Assembly (NCBI RefSeq): GCF_003386285.1
Contig: NZ_QPNC01000015.1
Location: 1-64,000 of the forward strand
From: Nocardiopsis sp. FIRDI 009
GTDB taxonomy: Bacteria; Actinomycetota; Actinomycetes; Streptosporangiales; Streptosporangiaceae
Length of the DNA: 64,000 nt
Direction: 5' to 3'
Below the pieces are notes generated by a model. That model had not been told where the DNA came from and did no database searches. It saw only the letters and a list, made by a program, of their open reading frames with translations. A program made the translations under genes and the position numbers. Positions 7,781 through 16,726 of the stretch are shown piece after piece; positions within the stretch are counted from its first letter, which is position 1; each line of letters begins with the position of its first letter.

Positions 7781-8659
7781 TCAGGCGGCCCGCCCGCCGT
7801 TGGGCCCCTCACCGTCCTCGCGCTTCTGGTCCGCCTCGCGCTTCTTCTTCTCCGCCTCGCGCTTCTTGCGCTCGGCGATCTCGGCCTTGGTGTCCTCGTT
7901 GTAGGCGTCCAGGGCCGCCTCGATGTCGGTGTCCAGGGCGAGCCCGCCGCCCTTGATGTACAGACCCCGGTTGCAGAACCTGCGCAGGTCGTTCTCGCTG
8001 TGGGAGACCAGGACCATCGTGCGCTGGTTGGCCAGCATCCGGTCGATCGCCTCGTAGCACTTGCGTTTGAACGCCTTGTCGCCGACCGCGAGGACCTCGT
8101 CGACGAGCATGATGGGGTGCTCCAGCTGGGAGATCAGGGCGAAGCCGAGCCGGACCTTCATCCCGCTGGAGTAGTGGCGCACCGGGGAGTCGACGAACTT
8201 CGACTTGATCTCGGCGAAGTCGATGATCTCCTCGAAGCGCTCGTCGATCTCCTTCTCCGACATCCCGTGCAGCGAACCGACCAGGTACACGTTCTCGCGA
8301 CCGGTCAGGTTGTCGTTGAACCCGGCCCGCAGCTCCAGCAGCGGCGCGACCCTGCCGTGCACGTGGACCTCGCCCTCGTCGGGCATGAGCACCCCGGCGA
8401 TGAGCTTGAGCAGGGTCGACTTGCCGGTGCCGTTCTTGCCGACGATGCCCACGCAGTCACCGCGGGCGACCTCGAAGGAGACGTCGCGCAGGGGCCAGAA
8501 CTCGTCGCCCTCGGCGTTGGGGTCGCGTTTGGTCCCGTGGATGAACATCTCGCGCAGGCTGCGCTTGCGGCGCCGGTTCACGGCGAACTTCACGCCGAGC
8601 CCCTTGGCCTCGATGACCGGTCCGCCGGTGCCCTCGGCGCCGTAGGTGGTCTGCGCCAT
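7781..8659 (-). CDS. ABC transporter ATPase, TagH/Wzt-like polysaccharide exporter subunit
   Basis: The 292-residue ATPase has Walker A GIVGKNGTGKST, a signature region HYSSGMKVRLGFA, Walker B PIMLVDEVLAVGD and switch His in VLVSHS. The N-terminal extension and the KSLREMF-like region before the ATPase core are typical of teichoic-acid (TagH) and O-antigen (Wzt) exporters. A lysine/glutamate-rich coiled tail of about 40 residues ends the protein and is not a clear carbohydrate-binding domain. It powers export of lipid-linked polymer across the membrane with the permease encoded directly upstream; the genes overlap as TGATG with AAGGAG as ribosome-binding site. Confidence 0.9.
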   Translation of the reverse strand: MAQTTYGAEGTGGPVIEAKGLGVKFAVNRRRKRSLREMFIHGTKRDPNAEGDEFWPLRDVSFEVARGDCVGIVGKNGTGKSTLLKLIAGVLMPDEGEVHVHGRVAPLLELRAGFNDNLTGRENVYLVGSLHGMSEKEIDERFEEIIDFAEIKSKFVDSPVRHYSSGMKVRLGFALISQLEHPIMLVDEVLAVGDKAFKRKCYEAIDRMLANQRTMVLVSHSENDLRRFCNRGLYIKGGGLALDTDIEAALDAYNEDTKAEIAERKKREAEKKKREADQKREDGEGPNGGRAA

Positions 8660-9519
8660 CACAACTCCTTCAGGACGGACGTCTCCAGGCGGCGGAACGT
8701 CCAGTACCCGATGACCAGCATCAGGACCGAACCCACCACCGAAGAGGTCAACGCCAGGGTGGTCGGTGTGAGTTCCTCGAATCCAGCGAACCACACCGTC
8801 CGGTGCATCTGGAAGATACCCATCAGGGGGTTGAGCTGGAAGATCGTCGCCGCCCAGCCCGGGAGGTCCTCGGAGTCCAACACCATGACGGCGGGGAAGA
8901 GGATCGCCGACCCGTAGAAGAGCAGGCGGGTGAGGATGCGCGTCAGGCGTTCCACGTCGCGCAGCAGGACGTTGACCGAGGACAGGAACAGGGTGACGCC
9001 GAGGCCGAACATGAACGTGAGCACGACCGCCAGCGGCAGCCACAGGAGCAGGCCCTCCACCGTGGGGCGACCGCCGAGCGCGAACACGAAGACCAGCAGG
9101 ACGGGCCAGGTCAGCAGGTACTCGACGAGCTTGGTGCCCACCGTCGCCAGGGGGAAGATCTCCCGCGGCACCTTCATCGTGGTGATCAGCTTGGAGTGCG
9201 TGATCATCGTCCGGGGGGCCTCGCCGAGGATCTGCCCGAACGTCGTCCACGGCAGGATGCCCGCGACCAGGAACAGCAGGAACCCGCCGAACTCCGTGGC
9301 GTCCTCGGGCATCCCCCGGTTCGCCTCGAGGATGATGCCGAAGACGAAGAAGTAGACCAGGGTCATGGCCAGGGGTTCCAGCATCGTCCAGGCGTACCCG
9401 AGTACGGACTGCTGGTACTTGACCTTCAGGTCGCGCCGGACCAGGAGGCCGACGACCTTCCGGTGCTCCCAGACGGCCAGCGTCCTTGACGCCACCGCCA
9501 CCTCCAAGGATTGATTCAC
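8659..9519 (-). CDS. ABC transporter permease, TagG/Wzm-like
   Basis: The 286-residue ABC-2 type permease has about six hydrophobic segments and the family's N-terminal KVKYQQSVLGYAWTMLEPL region. It partners the downstream TagH-like ATPase to export an undecaprenyl-linked cell-wall polymer. The annotated start is GTG 9519, which overlaps the TGA of a small upstream reading frame as GTGA. A GTG at 9495 is an alternative, with GGAGG five bases upstream. If 9495 is used, the protein loses eight residues and the coupling argument weakens. Confidence 0.88.
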   Translation of the reverse strand: MNQSLEVAVASRTLAVWEHRKVVGLLVRRDLKVKYQQSVLGYAWTMLEPLAMTLVYFFVFGIILEANRGMPEDATEFGGFLLFLVAGILPWTTFGQILGEAPRTMITHSKLITTMKVPREIFPLATVGTKLVEYLLTWPVLLVFVFALGGRPTVEGLLLWLPLAVVLTFMFGLGVTLFLSSVNVLLRDVERLTRILTRLLFYGSAILFPAVMVLDSEDLPGWAATIFQLNPLMGIFQMHRTVWFAGFEELTPTTLALTSSVVGSVLMLVIGYWTFRRLETSVLKEL

Positions 9520-9707
9520 GTCCGGGTGTCGAAGGTCTCCGGACGGGCGTGTAGGTACTCACCTGCGCGCACCGAGCCGACGTTCACGGCGGCCCCGTCC
9601 TCACCGGGCCACGGCACGGCGGGGCCGTATCCGAGCGTGTGGGGGATGTCGCGGACCGCGCCCGGCCTCGTGACCGTGTCGAAGGAGGTTCGGACCGGGC
9701 GCGCCAT
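9516..9707 (-). CDS. Small hypothetical protein coupled to the ABC permease
   Basis: This is a 63-residue frame whose codons are roughly 90% G/C at the third position, which is strong evidence of coding. Its TGA overlaps the permease GTG as GTGA, the same arrangement used by real gene pairs across this window. The protein has no membrane segment or known domain; it is rich in Pro, Gly and Arg and ends ETFDTRT. ATG 9707 is chosen, but ATG 9719 in frame would add four residues. A weak -10 (TATTCT, at 9732-9737 on the minus strand) sits just upstream. I do not recognise its function. Confidence 0.5.
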   Translation of the reverse strand: MARPVRTSFDTVTRPGAVRDIPHTLGYGPAVPWPGEDGAAVNVGSVRAGEYLHARPETFDTRT

Positions 9708-9849
9708 ACAGGCGTCCATAGGGTACCGCCGAGAATAACGGGCCGAACCACCAGGAGGGTGCGTACCGGAGCCGTCCAGTAGTGTCGGCGACTGGATTCC
9801 CCGTGCGTACGCCCCGAGCGCGGGCGCGCGTCCCGAGAAAGGCGAAGAG
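9708..9849. other. Divergent promoter region of the exporter and cytidylyltransferase genes
   Basis: The whole gap between the permease (9519) and the cytidylyltransferase (9850) is 330 bp. The left part is filled by the small frame at 9516-9707. The remainder is likely promoter DNA for both directions: TAGTGT at 9779-9784 could be a -10 on the plus strand and AGAATA at 9732-9737 a -10 for the minus strand. Neither has a convincing -35. Confidence 0.35.
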
Positions 9850-10611
9850 ATGTCCGCAGCCGCACGCGTGATCGCCGCGGTCCTGGCCGGAGGGGTGGGC
9901 GCGCGCATGGGCGCGGCCACGCCCAAACAGCTGCTCCCACTGGCGGGACGGCCGATCATCGAGCACTCGATCGCCGCCTTCGAGGACTGCCCGGAGGTGG
10001 ACGAGGTCGTCGTCCTGATGGTCGCCGAGTACGTGGGCCGGGTGGAGGACATCGTCGCCGACGCCGGGTTCACCAAGGTCAGCCGGGTACTGCCGGGCGG
10101 CGCCACCCGGACCGAGACCTCCTACGCCGCTCTGACGGCGATGGCGTCGGCCGCCGACAGCGACCTGGCCCTGCTGCACGACGCGGCGCGGCCGCTGCTG
10201 CGCCCGGCCACGGTCACCGCGTGCGTGTCGGCACTGGGTGAGGCGGGCGCGGTCGGAGTGGCCGTGCCCAGCACGGACACGACCGTGCGGGTGGCCCCCG
10301 GCCGGACCGGCGGGGAGGCGATCGTGTCCGTCCCCCCGCGCGCCGAGCTGCGGCGGATGCAGACCCCGCAGGGGTTCCGTCTGGGGGTGCTCCGCCGCGC
10401 CTACGAGCTGGCGATGGCCGATCCCGGGCTGGTCGCCACCGACGATTGCGGCGTGGTGCTGCGGTACCTGCCCGAGGAGGAGGTCCGGATCGTGCCGGGT
10501 GAGGAGGGCAACATCAAGGTGACCAACCCGGGCGACGTCGAGATCGCCGAGACCCTGCTGCGGCGGGTCACGGCCCCGGAGCGGAGCGGGGAGGGGGAGG
10601 CGGCGCGGTGA
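9850..10611 (+). CDS. IspD/TarI-family cytidylyltransferase, probably ribitol-5-phosphate type
   Basis: The 253-residue enzyme has the cytidylyltransferase signature AAVLAGGVGARMG, a PKQLLPLAG loop, LLHDAARPL, and TPQGFRL followed by TDDCGVVL. The segment EHSIAAFEDCPEVDEVVVLM resembles teichoic-acid and capsule cytidylyltransferases more than housekeeping IspD. The predicted reaction is CTP plus a polyol phosphate to CDP-polyol plus pyrophosphate. A role as IspD (methylerythritol phosphate pathway) cannot be excluded from sequence alone. It overlaps the downstream phosphodiesterase gene by GTGA, and sits between the exporter and the LCP gene, supporting wall-polymer synthesis. Confidence 0.75.
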   Translation: MSAAARVIAAVLAGGVGARMGAATPKQLLPLAGRPIIEHSIAAFEDCPEVDEVVVLMVAEYVGRVEDIVADAGFTKVSRVLPGGATRTETSYAALTAMASAADSDLALLHDAARPLLRPATVTACVSALGEAGAVGVAVPSTDTTVRVAPGRTGGEAIVSVPPRAELRRMQTPQGFRLGVLRRAYELAMADPGLVATDDCGVVLRYLPEEEVRIVPGEEGNIKVTNPGDVEIAETLLRRVTAPERSGEGEAAR

Positions 10612-11393
10612 GCGGACTGTTCACGCCGACCGAGGTGATCGGCCACCGGGGCGCCGGGCGCGGCGTGGTCGAGGGGGCCGCGGAGAACTCCCCGGCCTCC
10701 TACGCCGCCGCGGCCGGGGCCGGGGCCGACTGGGTGGAGATCGACGTGCGGCGCACGGCCGACGACGCGCTGGTCCTGTACCACGACGCGGCCCTGGCCG
10801 ACGGACGGGCGATCGTGGACCTGACCGCCGAGGAGTGCGCGGCGGCGGGGCTGGTCGGTCTGGAGGAGGGGCTGGCCGCCGTTCCGCCCGGGGTGGGGGT
10901 GGACGTGGACGTCAAGTCGGTGATGGAGGACGCGGTCGACGCGCCGTCGCGCCGGACGGTGTCGCTCCTCCTCCCCCACCTGCGCCGGGAGGCCCGGCGG
11001 CGGCGCGTGTTCGTGTGCTCCTTCGACCCCGGCGTCCTGCTCGCCGTGCGCGAGAGCGCGCCGGAGGTGCCGACGGCGTGGATGCCCTACGTGCGCAACC
11101 CGCTGGACCAGGCGGTGGCGGGGGCGGCGGGGATGGGCTGCCCGATCGTGGCGCTCGACGCGCGCTCGCTCGGCCGGACCGGGGACGCGCCCCGGCCGGG
11201 CCGCCGTTCGGTGGCCCACACCGTCGACCTGGCGCACCGCGCCGGGCTGGAGGTGATCTCGTGGTGCCCGGACCCGGTGGACGCGGCCCGGTTCGCCGAG
11301 GCGGGGATGGACGCGGTCGTGGTGGACGACGTGCCCGGGACGGTGTCGGCGCTCAAGGCGGCCGCGGGTGAGGGCCCAGCCGGGGCGGGGTGA
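10608..11393 (+). CDS. Glycerophosphodiester phosphodiesterase family protein
   Basis: The 261-residue protein has the GDPD barrel signature: IGHRGAG near the N-terminus (catalytic His13 and Arg14), AENS, the metal-binding VEIDVRRTADD and the second catalytic His in LYHDAAL. It lacks a signal peptide and is probably cytoplasmic. Enzymes of this family hydrolyse glycerophosphodiesters to sn-glycerol-3-phosphate and an alcohol. Its start GTG overlaps the TGA of the cytidylyltransferase gene, so the two products are likely made in step, perhaps to recycle or trim glycerophosphate polymer intermediates. Confidence 0.85.
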   Translation: MSGLFTPTEVIGHRGAGRGVVEGAAENSPASYAAAAGAGADWVEIDVRRTADDALVLYHDAALADGRAIVDLTAEECAAAGLVGLEEGLAAVPPGVGVDVDVKSVMEDAVDAPSRRTVSLLLPHLRREARRRRVFVCSFDPGVLLAVRESAPEVPTAWMPYVRNPLDQAVAGAAGMGCPIVALDARSLGRTGDAPRPGRRSVAHTVDLAHRAGLEVISWCPDPVDAARFAEAGMDAVVVDDVPGTVSALKAAAGEGPAGAG

Positions 11394-11412
11394 CGGCGGC
11401 TCGCCCGGGGCG

Positions 11413-12420
11413 TCAGGACCCGGTGCGCGACGCCCGCGCGGTGCGCGAGTCGGAGCCGAGCCCGGGCGGGCTGGTGATGAACCCGATCCCCCAGGACATG
11501 TGCATCGTCGTGAGGGCCAGCGGGATCATCGGCGCGCTGGCGGCGGGCAGCCCCCTGGCGAGCGGCACCGACGCCACCGTGACCAGGGCCAGGTAGGCGG
11601 CGGGCACGAGGAACAGCGGCCACCAGAACACGCCACCGACCAGCCCGGCGACGATCCCCGCCACCGCCAGGGGCGGAGCCAGGTAGCGCAGGTTGATCGT
11701 GCCCTTGTGCTGGCGGGCGACCACGCGCCGCCAGCGCCCGTAGTGGAAGTACTGCTTGGCCAGCAGGCGCACGTTCCGCCGGGGCCGGTAGGAGACCCGC
11801 ATGCGCGGCTGGAACCACACCGTCCCGCCGCTGGTGCGGATGCGGTGGTTCATCTCCCAGTCCTGCGCGCGCAGGAACGCCTCGTCGTAGCCGCCGACTC
11901 GTTCGAGCGCCGACCTGCGGAAGACACCCAGGTAGACGGTGTCCGCCGGGCCGCCCTCGCCCCCGGTGTGGAAGCGCGCGTTACCCACGCCCACCTTGGA
12001 GGTCATCGCCGCCGCGACGGCCTTCTCCCAGGGCGTGGTGCCCTCGGCGGCCATGATCCCGCCGACGTTGTCCGCCCCCGTCTCCCGCAGGGTCTCCACG
12101 GCCACCCGCAGGTAGTCCGACGGCATCATCGCGTGCCCGTCGATCCGGGCCACGATGTCGTGGCTGGAGGCGCCGATGGCGGCGTTGAGCCCGGCCGGGG
12201 TCCGCCCCGTGGGGTTGTCCACGACCTTGACCCGGGGGTCGGCGGCGGCGAGCCCGTCGGCGACCTCGCGGGTGCGGTCGGTGGAGGGACCCACGCCCAG
12301 CACGACCTCCAGTTCGCCCGGGTACTCCTGGGCGAGGACGTGCTCCACCGCGGCGGCGAGGTGGCGCTCTTCGTTGAGAACGGGCATGACGACGGAGACT
12401 GGCGGCCAGGACACGGGCAC
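11413..12420 (-). CDS. Glycosyltransferase family 2 membrane protein
   Basis: The 335-residue protein begins with the GT2 core: VSVVMPVLNEE, a GPSTDRT donor loop, ARIDGHAM in place of the usual DxD region, and a QDWEMNHRI acceptor motif near residue 187. Two or three hydrophobic segments follow in the C-terminal third (about 240-315), so it is membrane-anchored. It resembles ExoA-type glycosyltransferases. GTG 12420 is the start; no strong ribosome-binding site is visible. It converges with the phosphodiesterase gene with only a 19-bp gap. Confidence 0.85.
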   Translation of the reverse strand: MPVSWPPVSVVMPVLNEERHLAAAVEHVLAQEYPGELEVVLGVGPSTDRTREVADGLAAADPRVKVVDNPTGRTPAGLNAAIGASSHDIVARIDGHAMMPSDYLRVAVETLRETGADNVGGIMAAEGTTPWEKAVAAAMTSKVGVGNARFHTGGEGGPADTVYLGVFRRSALERVGGYDEAFLRAQDWEMNHRIRTSGGTVWFQPRMRVSYRPRRNVRLLAKQYFHYGRWRRVVARQHKGTINLRYLAPPLAVAGIVAGLVGGVFWWPLFLVPAAYLALVTVASVPLARGLPAASAPMIPLALTTMHMSWGIGFITSPPGLGSDSRTARASRTGS

Positions 12421-12663
12421 TTCCCAAGGTCAAGACGTGTCGGGACTGGGGGTACGCGCGTCAACGGTACTGCACGCCCGGGGGCCGACCGCCGCCCTGG
12501 GCGTTTCGGCCCGTTCGTTCCGCCGTGAACGGTTCCCGCCCCGACCGCGTCACACCCAAAGGGGAGAACAACACGCCGAGGGTTGACATCCCGCGCCCTT
12601 CGGCGGATCGGGTGACAACCTAAGGATGATGGACACCGCTGCACGGGTGGGACGGGGACACCG

Positions 12664-14166
12664 ATGAGCGACGACAACGCCGGTCGGCAGGGACCTTCGG
12701 AGGAGTTCCGGCGCAAGCGTTCCCAGCCGCTCCCGCCCGAGGGGCGCCGATCTCCCCGGTCGGGCCGGGTGACGGTGCCCCCGGCCGCCGTACGCCGCCG
12801 CCGGACCGGCCTGCTGGTCATGGGGGCGCTGTCGGCGCTGGTCCTGCTGGCCTCCGGCACGTCGTGGGCGATCACGGGGTGGATGTCCGGGGCGCTCAAC
12901 CGCTTCGACGTGTTCGGGGCGCTGGCCGAGGACAGCCGCCCCGGCAGCGGCTCCGGCGGCCTCACCTTCCTGGTGATCGGGTCCGACTCGCGCGGGGAGA
13001 TGAGCCGGGAGAACCGGGACGCGCTGAGTGTGGGCTCCACGCCGGGCCGCCGGTCCGACGTCATCATGCTGGTGCGCGTCAACGACGACCGCGACCGCGT
13101 CACCGTCGTCGGCATCCCCCGCGACCTGTGGGTCGACATCCCGGGCGAGGGCGAGGACAAGATCAACGCCGCCTACGCCTACGGGGGGCCGACGATGACC
13201 GTCCGGACCGTGGAAGCCCTGACGGACGTGCGCGTCGACCACTACGTCGAGGTGGACTTCGAGGGCTTCGTGGACGTGGTGGACGCCCTCGGCGGCATCG
13301 AGGTGTGCCTGCCCGAGGCGATCGACGACCCCAAGGCCCACCTGGACATGGCGGCGGGCACACACGAGGTCGACGGCGCCGAGGCGCTGGCCTTCTCCCG
13401 CACCCGCGCCACCGCGCGCGGCGACCTGGACCGGATCGACCGCCAGCAGCAGGTGCTGTCCGCCATGCTCGACCGGGCGATGAGCACCGAGACCCTCACC
13501 GACCCCGCGCGGTTGGCCGCGTTCCTGGAGAGCGCCCTGTCGTCGGTGACCGTCGACGAGGAGCTGGACGGGAGCACCCTCAACGAGCTGGCATACCAGC
13601 TGCGCGACCTGGACCTGGAGCAGGTCACGTTCACCCAGGTGCCGATCGCCGACATGGACCACTGGACGCCGCGCGGGGACGTCGCGCTGCTGTGGGACGA
13701 GCCCGCGGCGCGCGACCTGTTCGCCGACGTCCGCGCCGACCGCCCGATCAGGGAGGGGGAACCGGCGGAGGACGCCTCCCCCGAGCCGCCGGACCCGGCC
13801 GACATCCGGATCCGGGTGTTCAACGGGACCGCGACCCCGGGTCTGGGCGCGCGGACCGACCGCAACCTCGGCCAGGTCGGGTTCGACGTCATCGCTCCGG
13901 CCGCCAACTGGGACAGCCGCGACCTGGCCACCACGCAGATCCGCCACGCTCCCGGGGACGAGGCCGAGGCGGAGTTCGTCTCCGGGATCTTCCCCGGTTC
14001 GGAACCGGTGGAGGACCGTACCCTGGAGGACGAGATCCAGGTCGTCCTCGGCTTCAACTACACGACGTTCAACGCCCCCGAGATCCCCGAGCCCGCGCCG
14101 GAGGAGACGCCGGCCCAGGACGGTCCGCTGGCCACGACGACCGCCCGGGAGAACATCTGCGGGTGA
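12664..14166 (+). CDS. LCP (LytR-CpsA-Psr) family wall-polymer ligase
   Basis: The 500-residue protein has a cytoplasmic basic N-terminus of about 50 residues, one transmembrane helix (about 52-75), and the extracellular LCP catalytic domain. The core includes FLVIGSDSR, RSDVIMLVRV with its conserved Arg/Asp, and GIPRDLWVDIPG. A LytR_C domain follows (about 375-465), starting IRIRVFNGTATPG. LCP proteins transfer teichoic acid, arabinogalactan or capsular polymers from the lipid carrier to peptidoglycan. Here it would attach the polymer exported by the nearby ABC transporter. ATG 12664 is the start. Confidence 0.9.
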   Translation: MSDDNAGRQGPSEEFRRKRSQPLPPEGRRSPRSGRVTVPPAAVRRRRTGLLVMGALSALVLLASGTSWAITGWMSGALNRFDVFGALAEDSRPGSGSGGLTFLVIGSDSRGEMSRENRDALSVGSTPGRRSDVIMLVRVNDDRDRVTVVGIPRDLWVDIPGEGEDKINAAYAYGGPTMTVRTVEALTDVRVDHYVEVDFEGFVDVVDALGGIEVCLPEAIDDPKAHLDMAAGTHEVDGAEALAFSRTRATARGDLDRIDRQQQVLSAMLDRAMSTETLTDPARLAAFLESALSSVTVDEELDGSTLNELAYQLRDLDLEQVTFTQVPIADMDHWTPRGDVALLWDEPAARDLFADVRADRPIREGEPAEDASPEPPDPADIRIRVFNGTATPGLGARTDRNLGQVGFDVIAPAANWDSRDLATTQIRHAPGDEAEAEFVSGIFPGSEPVEDRTLEDEIQVVLGFNYTTFNAPEIPEPAPEETPAQDGPLATTTARENICG

Positions 14167-14186
14167 ACCCCGAAGGAAGGTGACCC

Positions 14187-14906
14187 GTGCTCCGCCATCT
14201 GGTCGGTCTGCTGGCGGGCGTCGCCCTCGCACCGGTGCTGTGGATCGCCGCCGCGTGGGGCGCCGACCTCCTGCCCCGGCTCGCCGACGGTGACGTCACC
14301 GTGTCCTCCGTGTCGGCCGCGGTGGTGCTGTGCCTGACCGGCGTCGGCGGCGCCTACCTGGTCGCGGGCCGCGTGTCCCCGCTGTTCGCCGCGGCCGGCG
14401 GCGCCCCGCTGATCGCGCTCGCGCTGTGGCCGGTCGCCGCACCGGCCTCGATGGCGGCGGCCCTGGACTGGCTCGACCCGGAGGTCTTCCTGTACCCGGA
14501 CGGCCCGGGGGCTGCGGTGGCGCTGCCGTTGGGTGTGCTGTTGCTGTGCTCGGCGATGACGCCCACCCGGTGGCGGGCGACGCGGGACGTCCCCGGGGCC
14601 GGGCGGCCGGTCGCGGGCGCGATCCGGGACGACGTCCGCCGCGACGGCGTCGACGGCGTCCGCGGGCGGAACGGTGGAGCGGAGCCGGACCGGGCGGGAC
14701 CCGCGACGCCCAGTGTGACCGACACCATCGAGGAGGAACTCCCCGGCTTCTCGTCCGCCCGCCGTCCGCCCCCGGGCGGCGGGTTCGACGGCGATCCGGA
14801 CAGGACCACCACGCCGTTCCGCCGACACGGTGACGACGGGGCCGGGTGGACGCCGCTGGAGGCCGAGTCCGAGGGGTCCGGGGCCCTCGGCGACGACGGC
14901 CGCTGA
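14187..14906 (+). CDS. Hypothetical membrane protein with acidic disordered tail
   Basis: The 239-residue protein has four or five hydrophobic segments in its first 130 residues and a hydrophilic Asp/Gly/Pro/Arg-rich C-terminal half with no domain I recognise. The start is GTG 14187 with AAGGAAGG just upstream, 20 bp after the LCP stop, so the two genes are probably co-transcribed. The pairing suggests a role in envelope assembly, but there is no direct evidence for one. Confidence 0.75.
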   Translation: MLRHLVGLLAGVALAPVLWIAAAWGADLLPRLADGDVTVSSVSAAVVLCLTGVGGAYLVAGRVSPLFAAAGGAPLIALALWPVAAPASMAAALDWLDPEVFLYPDGPGAAVALPLGVLLLCSAMTPTRWRATRDVPGAGRPVAGAIRDDVRRDGVDGVRGRNGGAEPDRAGPATPSVTDTIEEELPGFSSARRPPPGGGFDGDPDRTTTPFRRHGDDGAGWTPLEAESEGSGALGDDGR

Positions 14907-14944
14907 CCCCCGCCGCGCCCGGTCCGTCGGCCCGCCGACCCGAC

Positions 14945-14972
14945 CCGGTGCGTATCGCCCGCTTCGCACCGG
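14945..14972 (+). terminator. Candidate terminator hairpin
   Basis: CCGGTGCG and CGCACCGG form a perfect 8-bp stem around a 12-nt loop and are followed by TAATCT. It lies 39 bp after the hypothetical membrane protein gene. Confidence 0.5.
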
Positions 14973-15164
14973 TAATCTGTGCGCCTGACTGTTCACGCCC
15001 TGTTGGGGCACGCGCCACACCCCGGCGCGTAGGGTGATGCGACCCCAATGCAGTACCCGTCTGCCCCAGTGTCCGTTTCCTGCCCCCATCCGGGGTGCTG
15101 ACCACCGCGAACGGGCACAACCAAGCACACGAGCGCGGACGGCGAGCACGGAAGGACTCCACCA

Positions 15165-16496
15165 GTGGTCGAAGCGGAACGAACGCGCGTCTCGGTCATC
15201 GGCACCGGCTACCTCGGCGCCACGACGGCGGCCTGCCTGTCGGAGATGGGCTTCGAGGTTCTCGGACTCGACGTCGACGAGGCCAAGATCGACATGCTCC
15301 GCTCCGGCCGCGTCCCCTTCTACGAGCCCGGACTCGACGAGCTGCTCACCGCGAACCTGCGGTCCGGGCGGCTGTCCTTCACGACCTCCTACGCCGAGGC
15401 CGCCGAGTTCGCCGACCTCCACCTCATCTGCGTGGGCACGCCCCAGCGCGACGATTCGGGCGCGGCCGACCTCACCTACGTCCACTCCGCGATCGACCAG
15501 CTCGCCCCCCACCTCACCCGGCCCACCGTGGTCGTCGGCCGCTCCACCGTCCCGGTCGGCACCGCCGCGACCCTCGCCGCCCGCCTGCGCCAGCTCGCCC
15601 CGGTCGGCGAGGAGGCCGAACTCGGGTGGAGTCCGGAGTTCCTGCGGGAGGGCTACGGCGTGGAGGACACCCTGCGGCCGAACCGGATCGTGATCGGCAC
15701 CGACTCCCCGCGCGTGGAGAAGGCCGTGCGCGAACTGTGGCGGCGGCAGGTCGACGACGGCGTCCCCTTCCTGGTGACCGACCTCCAGACCGCCGAGCTG
15801 GTCAAGGTGTCGGCCAACGCCTTCCTGGCCACGAAGATCTCCTTCATCAACGCGATGGCCGAGGTGTCCGAGGCGGCCGGGGCCGACGTCATCCAGCTCG
15901 CCGAGGCCCTCTCCTACGACGACCGCATCGGCGGCAAGTTCCTCGGCCCGGGCCTCGGTTTCGGCGGCGGCTGCCTGCCCAAGGACATCCGCGCGTTCAT
16001 GGCGCGCGCCGACGAGCTCGGCGTGGAGCCCGCGCTGTCCTTCCTGCGCGAGGTGGACGCGATCAACCAGCGCCGCCGGGCGCGGACGATCGACATCGCG
16101 CGGCAGCTCATCGGCGACGGCTTCGCCGGGCGCACGGTGACGGTCCTGGGCGCCGCGTTCAAACCCAACTCCGACGACATCCGCGACTCGCCCGCCCTGG
16201 ACGTGGCCTCGACCATCGCCTCGCTGGGCGCGCGGGTGACGGTGTACGACCCCGCCGCGCTGGACCGGGCCCGCGAGGCCCACCCCGAGCTGGAGTACGC
16301 CCCCTCGATGCTGGAGGCGGCGCGCGACGCCGACGTGGTGCTGCTGCTCACGGAGTGGGCGGAGTTCCGCGAGGCCAACCCGGACGAGCTGGGCGAGGTG
16401 GTGGCCGCCAAGCGGATCGTGGACGGCCGCAACGCGCTGGACCCGACCTACTGGCGCGCCTCCGGCTGGACCTACCGGGCCCTGGGGCGCCAGTAG
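15165..16496 (+). CDS. UDP-glucose 6-dehydrogenase
   Basis: The 443-residue enzyme has the N-terminal NAD-binding VIGTGYLG motif, the central domain, and the catalytic Cys in GFGGGCLPKD, followed by the C-terminal UDP-binding domain with AFKPNSDDIRDSP. It oxidises UDP-glucose to UDP-glucuronate in two NAD-dependent steps, giving a precursor for acidic envelope polysaccharide. Length and motifs are complete. GTG 15165 is preceded by GGAAGGA about eight bases upstream. It closes the polymer locus. Confidence 0.93.
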   Translation: MVEAERTRVSVIGTGYLGATTAACLSEMGFEVLGLDVDEAKIDMLRSGRVPFYEPGLDELLTANLRSGRLSFTTSYAEAAEFADLHLICVGTPQRDDSGAADLTYVHSAIDQLAPHLTRPTVVVGRSTVPVGTAATLAARLRQLAPVGEEAELGWSPEFLREGYGVEDTLRPNRIVIGTDSPRVEKAVRELWRRQVDDGVPFLVTDLQTAELVKVSANAFLATKISFINAMAEVSEAAGADVIQLAEALSYDDRIGGKFLGPGLGFGGGCLPKDIRAFMARADELGVEPALSFLREVDAINQRRRARTIDIARQLIGDGFAGRTVTVLGAAFKPNSDDIRDSPALDVASTIASLGARVTVYDPAALDRAREAHPELEYAPSMLEAARDADVVLLLTEWAEFREANPDELGEVVAAKRIVDGRNALDPTYWRASGWTYRALGRQ

Positions 16497-16658
16497 CCCA
16501 CCGCGGCCCGGGGGCCGGGCGCGGAGCCCGGGCCACCGCCCTCCGGCGCGGCCCGAGCCGCCTCCGTGACACCACCTCCGGCTGGTCCCACAGGATCGGC
16601 CGGACGTCTCCCCGCCCCTTCCCGTGCGTTCGGCCTCCGGTCGACCTCACCCGTGATT

Positions 16659-16675
16659 CACTACTTTCCGTAGTG
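16659..16675. promoter_or_regulatory. Inverted-repeat operator candidate upstream of the TNT-domain gene
   Basis: CACTAC and GTAGTG form a perfect 6-bp inverted repeat with a 5-bp spacer, the same geometry as the repeat at 1511-1527. It lies 52 bp before the ATG at 16727. Confidence 0.45.
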
Positions 16676-16682
16676 TTTCCGT

Positions 16683-16706
16683 GACACCCGACACCGTTCG
16701 GGTGTC
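16683..16706 (+). promoter_or_regulatory. Leader hairpin before the TNT-domain gene
   Basis: GACACCCGA and TCGGGTGTC form a perfect 9-bp stem around a 6-nt loop, 20 bp upstream of the start codon. It could be an operator, a transcript stabiliser or a translational control hairpin close to the ribosome-binding site. Confidence 0.4.
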
Positions 16707-16726
16707 CGAGGATCGAACGGAGCCCG

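Noticed and set aside
12583-12588. TTGACA as a -35 before the LCP gene
   Set aside because: No -10 lies at a suitable distance; TAAGGA at about 12621 is too far.
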